Shown here: positions 46,570-56,892 of the stretch, piece after piece
Position numbering within the stretch: the stretch's first letter is position 1
Layout of the letters: each line of letters begins with the position of its first letter
Assembly: GCF_008123965.1 (NCBI RefSeq)
Contig: NZ_VSTH01000021.1
Location: 1 to 64,000, forward strand
DNA from: Bradyrhizobium hipponense
GTDB lineage: Bacteria; Pseudomonadota; Alphaproteobacteria; Rhizobiales; Xanthobacteraceae
DNA: 64,000 nucleotides
Direction: 5' to 3'
Made by a program: the position numbers and the translations under genes
Notes under the pieces: model-generated
The model's input: only the letters and a program-made list of their open reading frames with translations
Told to the model about the DNA's origin: nothing
Databases searched by the model: none

Positions 46570-47218
46570 GATCGTCCCTCGCTCTTCATAAGCATGTCGC
46601 TTCAAGTTTCGCCGACGCCGGCCGGCGCCATGGTCCGTGCGCCACGTTGTCCCGTATTTCGCCACTCGTCCCGCGCGGGCAGGTCCCGGCGGAAGGCGTG
46701 GATGCGGATCGCAATGTCTGGATGTGCTCGATACCTTCCGTCTTCTTCTTAATTGATTCAACTTCGCGGCATCGTGATGCTCGCGATCGTATCAGGAATC
46801 GGGGCAGGCCGGCGTTCACAGCCGGGTGTCCTCGACGTGAACAGATTGCAGTCTTGATTTGTCAAAAGCAGGGCGCGGCGGGACGTCGCGTACTATGTGC
46901 GACCGCGAATGCAGCCCCGACGAAAAAAGCTTCGTCCGCCAGGCAGACTGTGCGGACGAAGCAGGATGCCTCAGTCGAGGGAGGGAGAAACGCAGCGGCG
47001 CTCGCTTCAAGGAGGAAGTTGGCGGCACTGCGCAGTCATTCAGAGACCAGGACTGAGGGAGCCGATGATTCTCGCAAGCACGTCAAGGGCGAGAAGAGGC
47101 GTCGTCGTCGCGATCATCCGGAAACCGCGCCCATCCGGCTCGCTGGCGGTGGTCGTGACCAGCGAGCGGACGGGGCGTGGCGAACATCAGGCGGCCTTTG
47201 GTCAGGCGGCCTTGATGC
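46570..47218. other. Intergenic region with promoter of the iorAB-like operon
   Basis: About 650 bp. It contains a minus-strand terminator (46923-46962) for the xoxF-gfa operon. The remaining part up to 46570 must hold the promoter for the aldehyde oxidoreductase. No believable gene is seen in it on either strand. Confidence 0.5.
46923..46962 (-). terminator. Rho-independent terminator, end of xoxF-gfa operon
   Basis: On the minus strand GCTTCGTCCGC and GCGGACGAAGC form a perfect 11-bp stem around a 12-base loop, followed by TTTTTT. It lies 257 bp beyond the gfa stop, with no gene between. Confidence 0.8.
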
Positions 47219-47782
47219 TCAAGCGGCTTTGGCTTTCGCGCTGTGGGTGGCGATCGCGTCCATCAGCGCGGGCGACAGACAGTCGTAGGGCTCTAGTCCA
47301 AGCTCCTTCAGCCGCGAACGGATGCCCGCCATCTCCTCCGGCTTCACGCCCGATTCGATCACCGACGAAACGAAGGCGGCGAATTGCGGCGCCTGCGAGC
47401 CCTGCTCCTGGAACAGCTCGGGGTGGATGAAGTCGAGCCCGTAGAACGCATGGTTCTTGTTCTCGATGCGGCCGTACATGTGCGTGCCGCAGGCCTTGCA
47501 GGCGTGACGCTGGATCACCGCGGACGGATCGACGATCTGGAGCTTGTCGCCGTTTTCGAGCACGGTGACGTTCTGACGCGGCACCACGGCGATCACCGCG
47601 AACGTCGCGCCTTGCGGCTTCCAGCACTTGGTGCAGCCGCAGGCGTGGTTGTGGGCGACGTCGCCCTTCACGCCGACCTTGACCGGATGGTCGCTGCATT
47701 TGCAGACCAGCGTGCCGCCGGCAAAGTGGCCGCTGCCCTGTTTGATGCCGTTATCGATCGAGGGGTGGAGTGCAACAGTCAT
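47219..47782 (-). CDS. gfa: Glutathione-dependent formaldehyde-activating enzyme
   Basis: The 187-residue Zn protein has the CENP-V/GFA cysteines [17 protein letters not shown] and [11 protein letters not shown]. Gfa was proposed to speed the condensation of formaldehyde with glutathione to S-hydroxymethylglutathione; it may act as a carrier. AGGAGG lies before the ATG. It follows the dehydrogenase that uses this adduct by 33 bp. Confidence 0.95.
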   Translation of the reverse strand: MTVALHPSIDNGIKQGSGHFAGGTLVCKCSDHPVKVGVKGDVAHNHACGCTKCWKPQGATFAVIAVVPRQNVTVLENGDKLQIVDPSAVIQRHACKACGTHMYGRIENKNHAFYGLDFIHPELFQEQGSQAPQFAAFVSSVIESGVKPEEMAGIRSRLKELGLEPYDCLSPALMDAIATHSAKAKAA

Positions 47783-47815
47783 GGGTCGATCCTCCTTGGG
47801 TGTGACGCTTCTGAG

Positions 47816-48925
47816 CTAGAACACGACGACTGAACGGATGGATTTGCCCTCATGCATCAGATCGAAGCCCTTGTTGATGTCTTCGAGCTTGAGCGTGTGG
47901 GTGATCATCGGATCGATCTGGATCTTTCCGTTCATATACCAGTCGACGATCTTCGGTACGTCGGTGCGACCGCGCGCGCCGCCGAAGGCAGTGCCACGCC
48001 AATTGCGTCCGGTGACGAGCTGGAATGGACGCGTTGCGATCTCCTTGCCGGCTTCGGCGACACCGATGATGATGGAGGTGCCCCAGCCGCGATGGCAGGC
48101 TTCCAGCGCCTGGCGCATCACGGTGGTGTTGCCGGTGCAGTCGAACGTGTAGTCGGCGCCGCCATCGGTCAGGTTGACCAGATGCGGGACGATGTCGCCG
48201 GTGATCTTCTTGGGGTTGACGAAGTCGGTCATGCCGAACCTGCGGCCCCATTCCTCCTTGGAGTCATTGACGTCGACGCCGATGATCTTGTCGGCGCCGG
48301 CCATCTTGGCACCCTGGATGACGTTGAGGCCTATGCCGCCGAGGCCGAACACCACGACGTTGGAGCCCGGCGTGACCTTGGCGGTATTGACGACGGCGCC
48401 GACGCCCGTGGTGACGCCGCAGCCGATGTAGCAGCTCTTGTCGAAGGGAGCGTCCTCGCGGATCTTCGCCACCGCGATCTCCGGCAGCACCGTGAAGTTC
48501 GAGAACGTCGAGCAGCCCATATAGTGGTAGATCGGCTTGCCCTTGTGGGAGAAGCGGCTGGTGCCGTCGGGCATCACGCCTTTGCCTTGCGTCGCGCGGA
48601 TCGCGGTGCAGAGATTGGTCTTCTGGCTGAGGCAGCTTTTGCACTGCCGGCATTCGGGTGTGTAGAGCGGGATGACGTGATCGCCCGGCTTCACCGAGGT
48701 CACGCCAGGGCCGATCTCGCGGATGATTCCGGCGCCCTCATGGCCCAGGATCGACGGGAAAATTCCTTCGCTGTCGAAGCCGTCGAGCGTGTAGGCGTCG
48801 GTATGGCAGATGCCCGTCGCCTTGATCTCGACCAGGACTTCGCCAGCCTTCGGTCCTTCCAGATCGACCTCGACGATCTCGAGCGGCTTCTTGGCTTCGA
48901 AAGCGACGGCGGCACGTGTCTTCAT
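47816..48925 (-). CDS. frmA: S-(hydroxymethyl)glutathione dehydrogenase (class III ADH)
   Basis: The 369-residue enzyme has catalytic-zinc residues in [12 protein letters not shown] and GHEGAGI, structural-zinc cysteines in [15 protein letters not shown], and NAD-binding [15 protein letters not shown]. Length and motifs are those of class III alcohol dehydrogenase. It oxidises the formaldehyde-glutathione adduct to S-formylglutathione. GAGGAG precedes the ATG. It lies between xoxG and gfa, so it is probably induced together with methanol oxidation. Confidence 0.96.
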   Translation of the reverse strand: MKTRAAVAFEAKKPLEIVEVDLEGPKAGEVLVEIKATGICHTDAYTLDGFDSEGIFPSILGHEGAGIIREIGPGVTSVKPGDHVIPLYTPECRQCKSCLSQKTNLCTAIRATQGKGVMPDGTSRFSHKGKPIYHYMGCSTFSNFTVLPEIAVAKIREDAPFDKSCYIGCGVTTGVGAVVNTAKVTPGSNVVVFGLGGIGLNVIQGAKMAGADKIIGVDVNDSKEEWGRRFGMTDFVNPKKITGDIVPHLVNLTDGGADYTFDCTGNTTVMRQALEACHRGWGTSIIIGVAEAGKEIATRPFQLVTGRNWRGTAFGGARGRTDVPKIVDWYMNGKIQIDPMITHTLKLEDINKGFDLMHEGKSIRSVVVF

Positions 48926-48986
48926 CGTAAACTCCTCAAATCCTCAGGAAGACGGCGAGATGGTGTCTCGGCCGAACCTCCAGACG

Positions 48987-49511
48987 TTATTTCTTGCCCA
49001 TGCAAGAGTCTTCGGCCTTTGTATAGGCCTCTGTCTTGTCCTCATGCTTGCCGGGGCGCGCGCGGCCCCAGGCCTCATTGGAGCGAGCGCGCAGATAGAT
49101 GTAGAGATCGTCCATGTAGCAGGCCACGTTCGGATTATCGCCGAAGGCCGGCATCACGTTCTCCTGCGCGGTCGAGATATTCTTGCGACCCGAAGCGACG
49201 ACACCGAGAAAGTCGCCGTAACTCATCGTCTTCAGCGAATCCTTCAACGCCGGGGCATAGGTCGAGCCCATTCCATCCGGGCCGTGGCAGACATGGCAGT
49301 CCGAGTGGTAGCGGCGGTATCCGGAGTACGTAAACCAGTCCACATTGCCGTCGGCCGTAATCTTGTAGGTCGGAATTCCTTCCTTATCGAGCCATTTGCC
49401 ATCGTCTTCCTTCTTGACGGCAGTCGGGTCACCCGAGCCGTCGTCCGCGACAGCAACGCCTCCGGACGCAACCAGGACCATCGCAGCAATGATAGAGCAG
49501 ATTTTACGCAA
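48987..49511 (-). CDS. xoxG: Cytochrome c of lanthanide methanol dehydrogenase (XoxG)
   Basis: The 174-residue protein has a signal peptide (RKICSIIAAMVLVASGGVAV) and one haem-binding CHVCH; the Met ligand is probably in VMPAFGD. It shows the extra N-terminal stretch typical of methanol-metabolism cytochromes (WFTYSGYRRYHSDCHVCH) and two further Cys near the C-terminus. It takes electrons from XoxF. Translation starts at TTG with GAGG upstream. It follows xoxF by 81 bp. Confidence 0.92.
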   Translation of the reverse strand: MRKICSIIAAMVLVASGGVAVADDGSGDPTAVKKEDDGKWLDKEGIPTYKITADGNVDWFTYSGYRRYHSDCHVCHGPDGMGSTYAPALKDSLKTMSYGDFLGVVASGRKNISTAQENVMPAFGDNPNVACYMDDLYIYLRARSNEAWGRARPGKHEDKTEAYTKAEDSCMGKK

Positions 49512-49592
49512 GAGAATTTTCCTCGGGGCGTTTGTTGGAGACGAGCCGGCGCGTGGATTTGATCCACGCGCCGGAGCGATAAGGTGTCGAGG

Positions 49593-51398
49593 CTAGTTCG
49601 CCGGCAGCGAGAACACGGTCAGCGTACCGCCGAGCGCCGTGTAGTTGCTGAGGGCCGCGTAGCCGCCGACTGCGCCGAGACCGGCGGTCGGATCGGTCAG
49701 GCCTGCCGCCAGGCCGATGCCGGCCCAGCCGCCCACGCCGGAGAGCACTGCGACGTACTGCTTGCCGCCGTTCTCATAGGTGGTGACGTTGCCGATGATG
49801 CCGGAGGGAGTCTTGAACTTGTAGAGCTCCTTGCCGGTCTTGGCATCGACCGCCTTCAGGTAGCCTTCCAGCGTGCCGTAGAACACCACGCCGCCGGCGG
49901 TTGCGAGCGCACCCGACCAGACCGAGAACTGCTCCTTGTTCGACCAGACGATCTTGCCGGTCTTGCCGTCCCAGGCGATGAAGTTGCCCATGTGGCTTTC
50001 ACCCTGCGGCGGATACATCGAGAGCGTCGCACCCACATAGGGCTGGCCCGCAGTGTAGCTCACCTTGAACGGTTCGTAGTCCATGCAGACGTGGTTGGTC
50101 GGAACGTAGAACAGCTGCGTGTCCGGCGAGTAGGCTGCCGGCTGCTCGTCCTTGGTGCCGAGCGCGGCCGGGCAGATGCCCTTGACGTTGTGGTCTTCGC
50201 CGGCCTTGTCGGTCGAAGCTGCGTCGAGCACCTTCGGACGGCCGTAAGTCGGCGAGTTCTTGTCCATGTCGACGCCGGAGGTCCAGTTCACCTTCGGATC
50301 GTACTTCTCGGCGACGAGCAATTCGCCGTTGGTGCGATCGAGCGTGTAGCCGAGGCCGTTACGATCGAAATGTGTCAGCAGCTTGCGCGGCTGGCCGTTG
50401 ATCTGCTGGTCCGAGAGGATCATTTCGTTGACGCCGTCGTAGTCCCATTCGTCATGGGGCGTCATCTGATAGACCCACTTGGCGACGCCGGTATCCGGAT
50501 TACGCGCCCAGATCGTCATCGACCATTTGTTGTCGCCGGGACGCTGCTTCGGGTTCCAGGTCGAGGGGTTGCCCGACCCGTAGTAGACGAGATTGAGTTC
50601 GGGATCGTAGGAAATCCAGCCCCATGTCGCGCCGCCGCCGATCTTCCATTGATCGCCTTGCCAGGTCTTGAGGCTGGAGTCCTTGCCGATGGGCTTGCCG
50701 AGCGCGGTGGTCTTGTCGTCGACCAGGAGCTGGTTATCCGGCCCTTCCGAATACCCGCGCCAGACCTCCTTGCCGGTCTTGATGTCGTAGGCGGTCATAT
50801 GGGCCTGAACGCCGAACTCGCCGCCGGAGATGCCGACCAGCACCTTGTCCTTGATGACCATCGGTGCCGACGTGCCAGTCTCGCCCTTGCTGGGATCGCC
50901 GTTCTTCGCGGACCATGCAACCTGACCGGTCTTGGCGTCGAGCGCGACGAGAGTGGTGTCGGCCTGATGCAGGAAGATCTTTCCGTCGCCGTACGACAGG
51001 CCGCGGTTGACGGTATCGCAGCACATCACCGGGATGACGTTCGGGTCCTGCTTCGGCTCGTACCGCCAGACGATCTTGTTCTCCTGCGAAAGGTCAAGAG
51101 CATAGACCTTGTTCGGGAACGGCGTATGGACGTACATGATGTTGCCGATGATCAGCGGGCCGCCTTCGTGGCCGCGCAGCACGCCGGTCGAGAAGGTCCA
51201 GGCGACCTGGAGCTTGCCGACATTTTGTGCGTTGATCTGGTTCAGCTTGGAATAGCGGGTATTGGCATAGTCGCCCGTCGGCATAACCCAGTCTTTCGGG
51301 TTCTGCGACATCTTGATCAGCTCGTCATTGGCTGAAGCGCTGCCGACGGCGAGAGCCGCCGCGGAGCCAAGAAAGGTCGCGAGTAGCACCTTGCGCAT
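49593..51398 (-). CDS. xoxF: Lanthanide-dependent methanol dehydrogenase XoxF
   Basis: The 601-residue PQQ enzyme has a signal peptide, the adjacent Cys pair (126-127 in [10 protein letters not shown]), metal-site residues E194 (SGGEFG), N277 (GSGNPS), catalytic D319 and the diagnostic extra D321 (WDYDGVNEM) that binds the lanthanide. It matches the XoxF5 clade in my memory. It oxidises methanol to formaldehyde in the periplasm. Two ATGs are possible; the second (51398) is 7 bases after GGAGG, whereas the first (51404) nearly touches it. No xoxJ lies in this operon. Confidence 0.96.
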   Translation of the reverse strand: MRKVLLATFLGSAAALAVGSASANDELIKMSQNPKDWVMPTGDYANTRYSKLNQINAQNVGKLQVAWTFSTGVLRGHEGGPLIIGNIMYVHTPFPNKVYALDLSQENKIVWRYEPKQDPNVIPVMCCDTVNRGLSYGDGKIFLHQADTTLVALDAKTGQVAWSAKNGDPSKGETGTSAPMVIKDKVLVGISGGEFGVQAHMTAYDIKTGKEVWRGYSEGPDNQLLVDDKTTALGKPIGKDSSLKTWQGDQWKIGGGATWGWISYDPELNLVYYGSGNPSTWNPKQRPGDNKWSMTIWARNPDTGVAKWVYQMTPHDEWDYDGVNEMILSDQQINGQPRKLLTHFDRNGLGYTLDRTNGELLVAEKYDPKVNWTSGVDMDKNSPTYGRPKVLDAASTDKAGEDHNVKGICPAALGTKDEQPAAYSPDTQLFYVPTNHVCMDYEPFKVSYTAGQPYVGATLSMYPPQGESHMGNFIAWDGKTGKIVWSNKEQFSVWSGALATAGGVVFYGTLEGYLKAVDAKTGKELYKFKTPSGIIGNVTTYENGGKQYVAVLSGVGGWAGIGLAAGLTDPTAGLGAVGGYAALSNYTALGGTLTVFSLPAN

Positions 51399-51911
51399 AG
51401 TCATTCCTCCATTGGTCGCGTTTATTGTTTCCGAAGCATTGCTTAATCACCGGGCTTTCCGTCCGGCGTCTGCTCGTGCAGGGCGGTTACGATTGGGACC
51501 AGAAACGATGCTGTGCTGTTTCCTCCTCCTGATGAGAGCCACGGGTCCACGTGCAGGAGCGGCCCATTCTTGTTGTTCCTGATGCAATCCCTAACGTCTT
51601 CGCCATCGGGAAACTTGCCCAAGAGAGAAGGCGATTTGCTCGACAGCGCACGGACGCCAAGTTTTTGATTTTGCAGGCGCGAATTCGGCTGCTTCCATAT
51701 CGCACCGCGCCGCCATCGACAGTCAGGTTCCCCTTGACGGCCGTGCAACTAAGGCGGAGGATTAAGTTTCAAGGGTGGCAATGGAACGATGCTGCTTGTT
51801 CCAAAAGACCGCCTGAATTTGAGGTAAACGTCACGCAATCATGGCTGAGCGCTTCGGCAGCGCTGGTCGCGATTCGCGTCGAATCTCCGGATCAATGCAG
51901 TGGCTGGATTA
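51399..51911. other. Divergent promoter region of xoxF and the AraC regulator
   Basis: 513 bp without a gene. It contains a GGAAC / GTTCC inverted pair near 51782-51803, the only obvious dyad. Lanthanide or methanol control would have to act here. Confidence 0.5.
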
Positions 51912-52880
51912 ATGTCCGACACAATTCACACGCTCTCGACGACAGGGTTGACGCCGAAGCGGCAGATCCAGAGCTGGATCGATGGCTTGACGAGCCTGTG
52001 CGGATATTTCGACGTCGATCCGCTCGAGGCATCTTCGCTCGAAGGCCGCATCGACTACACCACCGTCTCGCGTCTGAAGCTCTGCCAGATCGAGGTCAGC
52101 CAGCATCGCATCGCGCACACGCTGGCGCGCGCCAAGGGCAACGAGCACCCCTACATCAAGATCCACTTCCAGACCTACGGCGTGTCCTATTTCGAGCAGG
52201 AGGGCCGCCACATCGAGATCAACCCGGGAGACATCATCGCCTACGACGTCTCCTGTCCGCATTCGATCATCAGTCCCGCCTTCACGCGCCACGACGTGGT
52301 GATCGTGCCGAAGGCGTTGCTTCGGGACCGCGGATTCCCGTCGCAGCGAATGCCGGCCTGCAAGCTGTCGTCGCGCACCGGGACGGGGCGGATCGCCCAT
52401 GATTTCGTCCATGCCACGTTCGACGAAGCGGCGAAGCTGTCGGCGAACAGCGCGGTCGGCGTCGCCGACTCGCTGATCGATCTGCTGCTGTTGCCGCTGC
52501 GCGAAGCCGACACGATGCTGGACCGCGTCGGGCCGGAGGCGATGTATGTGCGTGCCCAATTTTTCATTCGTGAGCACCTGCGCGATCCGGATCTGTGCAT
52601 CGACCAGATTTCCAGCGAACTCGGCTGCTCAAAGCGCTATCTGCACATGCTGTTCTCCGAGCGCGGCACCACGGTGAGCGATTACATCTGGCAGGCGCGC
52701 CTTCAGAATTGCCGCCAGGAGCTCGAGGCCCACGCCGGCAAGACCATCACCGACGTCGCGTTCTCCTGGGGCTTCTCCAGCTCATCGCATTTCAGCCGCG
52801 TGTTCCGGAAATATTTCGGCGTGGTGCCGTCCTCGATCCACAAGGGGCAGCAGGCTGCCGCGAGTGCGGACGGCCATTAG
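51912..52880 (+). CDS. AraC-family transcriptional regulator
   Basis: The 322-residue protein has an N-terminal AraC-binding-like domain (YIKIHFQTYGVSYFEQEGRH, then EINPGDIIAYDVSCPH) and a C-terminal double helix-turn-helix (LCIDQISSELGCSKRYLHML and ITDVAFSWGFSSSSHFSRVF). This arrangement is that of the FeaR/NahR-like AraC subgroup. It is divergent from xoxF and could control it. Lanthanide response in other methylotrophs uses two-component systems (MxaY/MxbD) not seen here. ATG at 51912. Confidence 0.92.
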   Translation: MSDTIHTLSTTGLTPKRQIQSWIDGLTSLCGYFDVDPLEASSLEGRIDYTTVSRLKLCQIEVSQHRIAHTLARAKGNEHPYIKIHFQTYGVSYFEQEGRHIEINPGDIIAYDVSCPHSIISPAFTRHDVVIVPKALLRDRGFPSQRMPACKLSSRTGTGRIAHDFVHATFDEAAKLSANSAVGVADSLIDLLLLPLREADTMLDRVGPEAMYVRAQFFIREHLRDPDLCIDQISSELGCSKRYLHMLFSERGTTVSDYIWQARLQNCRQELEAHAGKTITDVAFSWGFSSSSHFSRVFRKYFGVVPSSIHKGQQAAASADGH

Positions 52881-52937
52881 GCAATCATCGCACGGCGTTT
52901 CGTCATGGACGCCGGTTGTGGTTTGCGCGCGCTTCCC

Positions 52938-53363
52938 TCACGTCGTTGTGACGACATAGGGAATACTGGCCAGGAGAGCGGCAACCAGCGCCGCGTTGCA
53001 CAGCATCCCGCCCCAATGCAACCGGCGAAGCCGACGCACGGCGTCGGCATCGCCCGCATCCCTGGCGTTGAGCTGGTCATCCATCCGTCGCATGAACCAG
53101 CCGCGTCCCCAAATCGCGAAAGCTGCAATCAGGCCGACGCCTGCCCCGAAAAGCGGTCGACCGGCCACCATGAAAGCCACTGCCCCGATGACGCCGGCAA
53201 CGCTCATGATTCGGAAATGGACATTGAACATCCCGCGCAACAGCTGAGTGACAGGCTGGATATCGAGCTTCACGAGCAGGAAGGCGGGCGAGGCCAGCAA
53301 GAAATAGCCCATCGGAAAGAGCAGGATGATCATGACGGCTACGGCAATGCCATCCGATGTCAT
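52938..53363 (-). CDS. Hypothetical membrane protein
   Basis: The 141-residue protein has four probable membrane helices (VMIILLFPMGYFLLASP, MSVAGVIGAVAFMVAG, LFGAGVGLIAAFAIWG, LCNAALVAALLASIPY) and a charged loop with MDDQLNARDAGDADAVRRL. GGAGGAGAAAGG precedes the ATG. No family is recognised. It is convergent with the AraC gene. Confidence 0.75.
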   Translation of the reverse strand: MTSDGIAVAVMIILLFPMGYFLLASPAFLLVKLDIQPVTQLLRGMFNVHFRIMSVAGVIGAVAFMVAGRPLFGAGVGLIAAFAIWGRGWFMRRMDDQLNARDAGDADAVRRLRRLHWGGMLCNAALVAALLASIPYVVTTT

Positions 53364-53698
53364 GCGATTGGCCTTTCTCCTCCGCGCCGACGAGATCTTC
53401 CGGCAGCTTCGCGCAATCATAGCGGGAGAATAGATTCTCCTGCACTAGGCTTTGGTCGGACACTGGGCCGCGAGGGGATGGCTGGCGCCATGCCGAAAGT
53501 TCAGGCCGGTTCGGGGCCAACAAACCGCGCGCTATTGAGATTCAGCAGGGCCGTTTCGCGCAAGACGAAATAAGGCAGCGACCATCGGGCCGACGACGAT
53601 CAGCGCGCGCAGCAGCTCGCCGGTCTTGATTTCCCGGGAGAGCAGATCGCGCAGGCTTGTGGTGGACGGGATGGCCGGCGCCGCAAGCCACATCCTCC

Positions 53699-53802
53699 GT
53701 CATTCCGGGAAGCGTGCGCAGCACCCGGGACCGGAATCCATCGGGCCGCATGTTCTGCGGTGGATGGATTCCGGGTTCGCCCTTCGGGTGCCCCGGAATG
53801 AC
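53699..53802. repeat. Palindromic intergenic repeat (CATTCCGGG family)
   Basis: A 104-bp imperfect inverted repeat starting GTCATTCCGGGAAGCG and ending CCCCGGAATGAC, with inner arms CCGGAATCCATC and ATGGATTCCGGG. It has the look of the common Bradyrhizobium repeats. It sits just after the XoxJ-like gene. Confidence 0.8.
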
Positions 53803-53810
53803 CAATAGAA

Positions 53811-54740
53811 TCACCGTTGAATAATCTGCTTCCAGACGTCGCCGAGGATCGCGGGTTCGCGCGGCGGCAGATAGGTCAGCCCCGCCTGTTTGCCGAATTC
53901 GGCGATCTTACCCTCGGCAGCAAGCCCGGTCAGCGCCTTGTTGACGGCGTCGACCAGGGCAGGCGCGCTCGCAAGCGCGACATAACCGCGATTGGCGCCG
54001 ATTGGATAGTAGTAGCCTGTGGTCGTGATCGCGGTGTCGGGATGCGCGGCACGATAGGCGTCGAAGCGGCCGAGGTCGATCAGCGTTGCGTCATATTCGC
54101 CGCGCTCGAGCGCCCCGAGCAGGTCGCTGCGGCCGGGCACGAGATGCGTGATGCCATCGATCAGGTGCCCCTTGTCGAACCTCATCAAAATGGCGTCGCC
54201 TAGCGATCCGCTCTCGATCGCGAGGCGAAGTCCGGCAAGATCGCCGATGTCGCCGATCTTTCGGCCGGCTGCCTTCGGCCCGAGCACGACCGTCATTGGC
54301 GAATAGACGTAGGGCTGGCTCGGCGCGAGCACGCCGAGCGCGACGCGGCGGCGCCGGTCCTCGCGCGTGGCGCCGGCGAAATCCGGCAGCCGGGCCGTCT
54401 TCATGCCGGGGACCACCAGCGAATCCTGCGTCAGTGCGTAGCCGCCCACGAGCGCGCAACGCCCGTCGGAAAGCAGTGCGTTGGCCTCGAGTTGCGGGCT
54501 CGAATCCTCATCCAGCTTGCTCTCGAACCACTGAATGGCCAGCGGCCGTCCTAGCCGCTCCGCGATCGCCTGCGCCAGCAGCGCGTCGAAACCGGAGTCC
54601 GGCTTGCCGCGATGATGCACCGAGAGCGGCGGCCGGTTCTCATCGAGACAAATCCTTAAGGGATCGTCGGCGGCATGAGCGACCGTTGCCGCCGCGACGA
54701 GGATTGCGGCGACGCTCCGGGCGGTGCGCCAGGCCGTCAT
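53811..54740 (-). CDS. XoxJ/MxaJ-like periplasmic binding protein
   Basis: The 309-residue protein has a signal peptide and belongs to the family 3 solute-binding proteins. LRICLDENRPPLSVHH, SGFDALLAQAIAERLG and the late AAEGKIAEFGKQAGL match XoxJ/MxaJ, thought to help mature or activate PQQ dehydrogenases rather than transport. The ATG overlaps the cytochrome stop by 4 bp. It forms an F-G-J set with the two genes upstream. Confidence 0.88.
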   Translation of the reverse strand: MTAWRTARSVAAILVAAATVAHAADDPLRICLDENRPPLSVHHRGKPDSGFDALLAQAIAERLGRPLAIQWFESKLDEDSSPQLEANALLSDGRCALVGGYALTQDSLVVPGMKTARLPDFAGATREDRRRRVALGVLAPSQPYVYSPMTVVLGPKAAGRKIGDIGDLAGLRLAIESGSLGDAILMRFDKGHLIDGITHLVPGRSDLLGALERGEYDATLIDLGRFDAYRAAHPDTAITTTGYYYPIGANRGYVALASAPALVDAVNKALTGLAAEGKIAEFGKQAGLTYLPPREPAILGDVWKQIIQR

Positions 54741-55093
54741 GGCTTCCTCCGGCTCGAGATGAAGGCCCAGAGATCCCCGATCTCGTCGTCGCTGAGAATG
54801 TCGGCCCAAGGGGGCATCTTGTTGTTCTTGCCGTTCTTCACCGTGGTGACGAAGCGCGTCTTATCATCGGGGAAGGCGCGCAGATCCGGCGTGATGGTGC
54901 CGGAATTCATCATGTTGGGGCCGTGGCAGTGCGAGCATTTCGAAGCATAGGTCGACTTGCCGTGGTCGATCTGCGCTTGCACGGGATTGCCAGTTGAATC
55001 ATCCGCGGCACGAACGGTCGCCGCAAGCGCGACCGTCAGCACCGCGACGGCGGCGATCTTCGCCGCCGTCTTGTAAGACACCTCTCTCAGCAC
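54737..55093 (-). CDS. Class I cytochrome c
   Basis: The 118-residue protein has an N-terminal signal sequence (AAKIAAVAVLTVALAATVRA), the haem site CSHCHG and the Met ligand in KMPPW. It is the likely electron acceptor of the adjacent PQQ dehydrogenase. The start is a GTG at 55093 (another GTG at 55081 is possible). It follows the dehydrogenase by 13 bp. Confidence 0.92.
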   Translation of the reverse strand: MLREVSYKTAAKIAAVAVLTVALAATVRAADDSTGNPVQAQIDHGKSTYASKCSHCHGPNMMNSGTITPDLRAFPDDKTRFVTTVKNGKNNKMPPWADILSDDEIGDLWAFISSRRKP

Positions 55094-55106
55094 GTCTTGC
55101 CTGTGG

Positions 55107-56771
55107 CTACTGCTTGACCGCAAAGACCCACAGCGAGCCGCCCGCCGGCACCGTGGCAAGCTGCTCGTCACCGGAGAAGATCGAGTAGACGCCGCCATAC
55201 CCACTCGTAACGGCGACATACTGCACGCCGTCCTGTTGCCAGGTCACCGGTTGTCCCTCGATGCCCGAGCCGGTCTGGAATTGCCAGAGCTTCTTGCCGC
55301 TGTCGGCGTCGAAGGCCTCGAACTCGCCGGTCAGCGCGCCCGTGAACACGACTCCGCCCGCGGTCGACAGCACGCCGGAGAACCTCGGGATGTCGGTTGG
55401 CGCTTCCCATTTGGCTTTGCCCGTGAGCGGATCAATGGCCTTGAGATGACCGCGGGGACCATTGGGCCAGTCCCAAAGGTCGGTCAGGTCCATGCCGAGA
55501 TACCATTCGCCGGCCTTGTACGTCACCGGCTCCGTCTTGTAGTGCCCGCCGAATGCAAGGGTGTTGGCGTAGGCGAGCCCGGTTTGCGGATTGAAGGACA
55601 TCGGCTCCCAGTTCTTGCCGCCGAGCAGCGAGGGATAGACGACGACCTTCTTGCCCTCGCGCGCGTCCTTGCTGACGTCGGTCTCGACGGGACGGCCGGT
55701 CTTCATGTCGATGCTGGTGGCCCAGTTGACCTTCACATACGGATTGGCCGCGAGCAGCTTGCCGTTGGTGCGGTCGAGCACGTAGAAGAAGCCGTTGCGG
55801 TTGGCATCCATCAAGACCTTGGTCGGCTTGCCCTCGACATTGATGTCGGCGAGGACCATCTCGGCAACGGCGTCATAGTCGAACGGATTGTTCGGCGAGA
55901 ACTGGTAGTGCCATTTGATCTTGCCGGTCTTGGGATCCATCGCCAGCACGGAGCAGGTGTAGAGGTTATCGCCCGGACGCACCGCCGAATTGAACGGGCC
56001 CGGATTGCCGATGCCCCAATAGACCGTGTTCAGCTCGGGATCATAAGAACCCGTGATCCAGGTCGAGCCGCCGCCGAGCTTCCAGGTGTCGCCCTTCCAG
56101 GTGTCGCCGCCGGGCTCCTCCGGCGACGGGACCGAATGAGTGCGCCACAGGTGCTTGCCTGTTGCCGGATCCCAGCCGTCGATGAAGCCACGGGTGCCGA
56201 ACTCGGCGCCGGAAATACCGGTGATGACGACGCCGTCCGCGACCAGCGGCGCCACCGTCATCGAGTAGCCTTCCTTGATGTCGGCCGCCTTCTGCCGCCA
56301 CAACTCCTTGCCGTCCTTGGCATCGAGCGCAATCACGTTAGCGTCGAGCGTGGTGCGGAACACCTTGCCGTCATAGAGCGCGGCGCCGCGGTTGATGATG
56401 CCGCAGCAGATGATGCGCGGCGTCTCGGCGGGATATTCGATCTTGCTCTTCCAGATCTGCTTGCCGGTCTTGGCGTCAACCGCCATGGTTGCGTTGTGCG
56501 ACGTCACGTAGATCACGCCCTGGTAGACCAGCGGCTGCGATTCCTCGCTGCGATCGTCGTTGAAGCTGTAATTCCAGACCGGGACGAGATTCTTGACCGT
56601 GTCCTTGTTGATCTGGTTCAGCGTCGAGAAACGCTGGAGGTTGTACCCCATCCCGTAGTTGAGAACGTTCGATGTATCGGTCGCACCCTTGACCAGTTGC
56701 TCGGTGGTCTGGGCGTCTGCACACGTCGATGCAAGCATGACGAGGCTCGCGGCCATCGCAAAGCGTTTCAT
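55107..56771 (-). CDS. PQQ-dependent methanol/ethanol dehydrogenase, lanthanide type
   Basis: The 554-residue periplasmic enzyme has a signal peptide, a Cys pair (122-123 in IICCGIINRG), metal residues E190 (SGAEFG) and N256 (GIGNPG), and D298/D300 (FDYDAVAEM). The D-Y-D marks lanthanide dependence. The shorter length and the loop pattern resemble ExaF-type ethanol dehydrogenases more than XoxF; methanol or ethanol and their aldehydes are likely substrates. GGAGG precedes the ATG. The operon continues with cytochrome c and a XoxJ-like protein. Confidence 0.93.
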   Translation of the reverse strand: MKRFAMAASLVMLASTCADAQTTEQLVKGATDTSNVLNYGMGYNLQRFSTLNQINKDTVKNLVPVWNYSFNDDRSEESQPLVYQGVIYVTSHNATMAVDAKTGKQIWKSKIEYPAETPRIICCGIINRGAALYDGKVFRTTLDANVIALDAKDGKELWRQKAADIKEGYSMTVAPLVADGVVITGISGAEFGTRGFIDGWDPATGKHLWRTHSVPSPEEPGGDTWKGDTWKLGGGSTWITGSYDPELNTVYWGIGNPGPFNSAVRPGDNLYTCSVLAMDPKTGKIKWHYQFSPNNPFDYDAVAEMVLADINVEGKPTKVLMDANRNGFFYVLDRTNGKLLAANPYVKVNWATSIDMKTGRPVETDVSKDAREGKKVVVYPSLLGGKNWEPMSFNPQTGLAYANTLAFGGHYKTEPVTYKAGEWYLGMDLTDLWDWPNGPRGHLKAIDPLTGKAKWEAPTDIPRFSGVLSTAGGVVFTGALTGEFEAFDADSGKKLWQFQTGSGIEGQPVTWQQDGVQYVAVTSGYGGVYSIFSGDEQLATVPAGGSLWVFAVKQ

Positions 56772-56892
56772 CCCTTCCTCCCAATATGCGCGCCTATTGA
56801 CGCTGCGGGAGTAACACTCCGCCGGAAAGCAAAAGCCGTCAATACGAAAGTCGTAAGCGTCATGCCGATATGTTGGACGCCGAATGCCAGTT

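Noticed and set aside
49584-51335. 583-codon plus-strand open frame opposite xoxF
   Set aside because: Antisense shadow of xoxF; periodic composition mirrors the propeller repeats.
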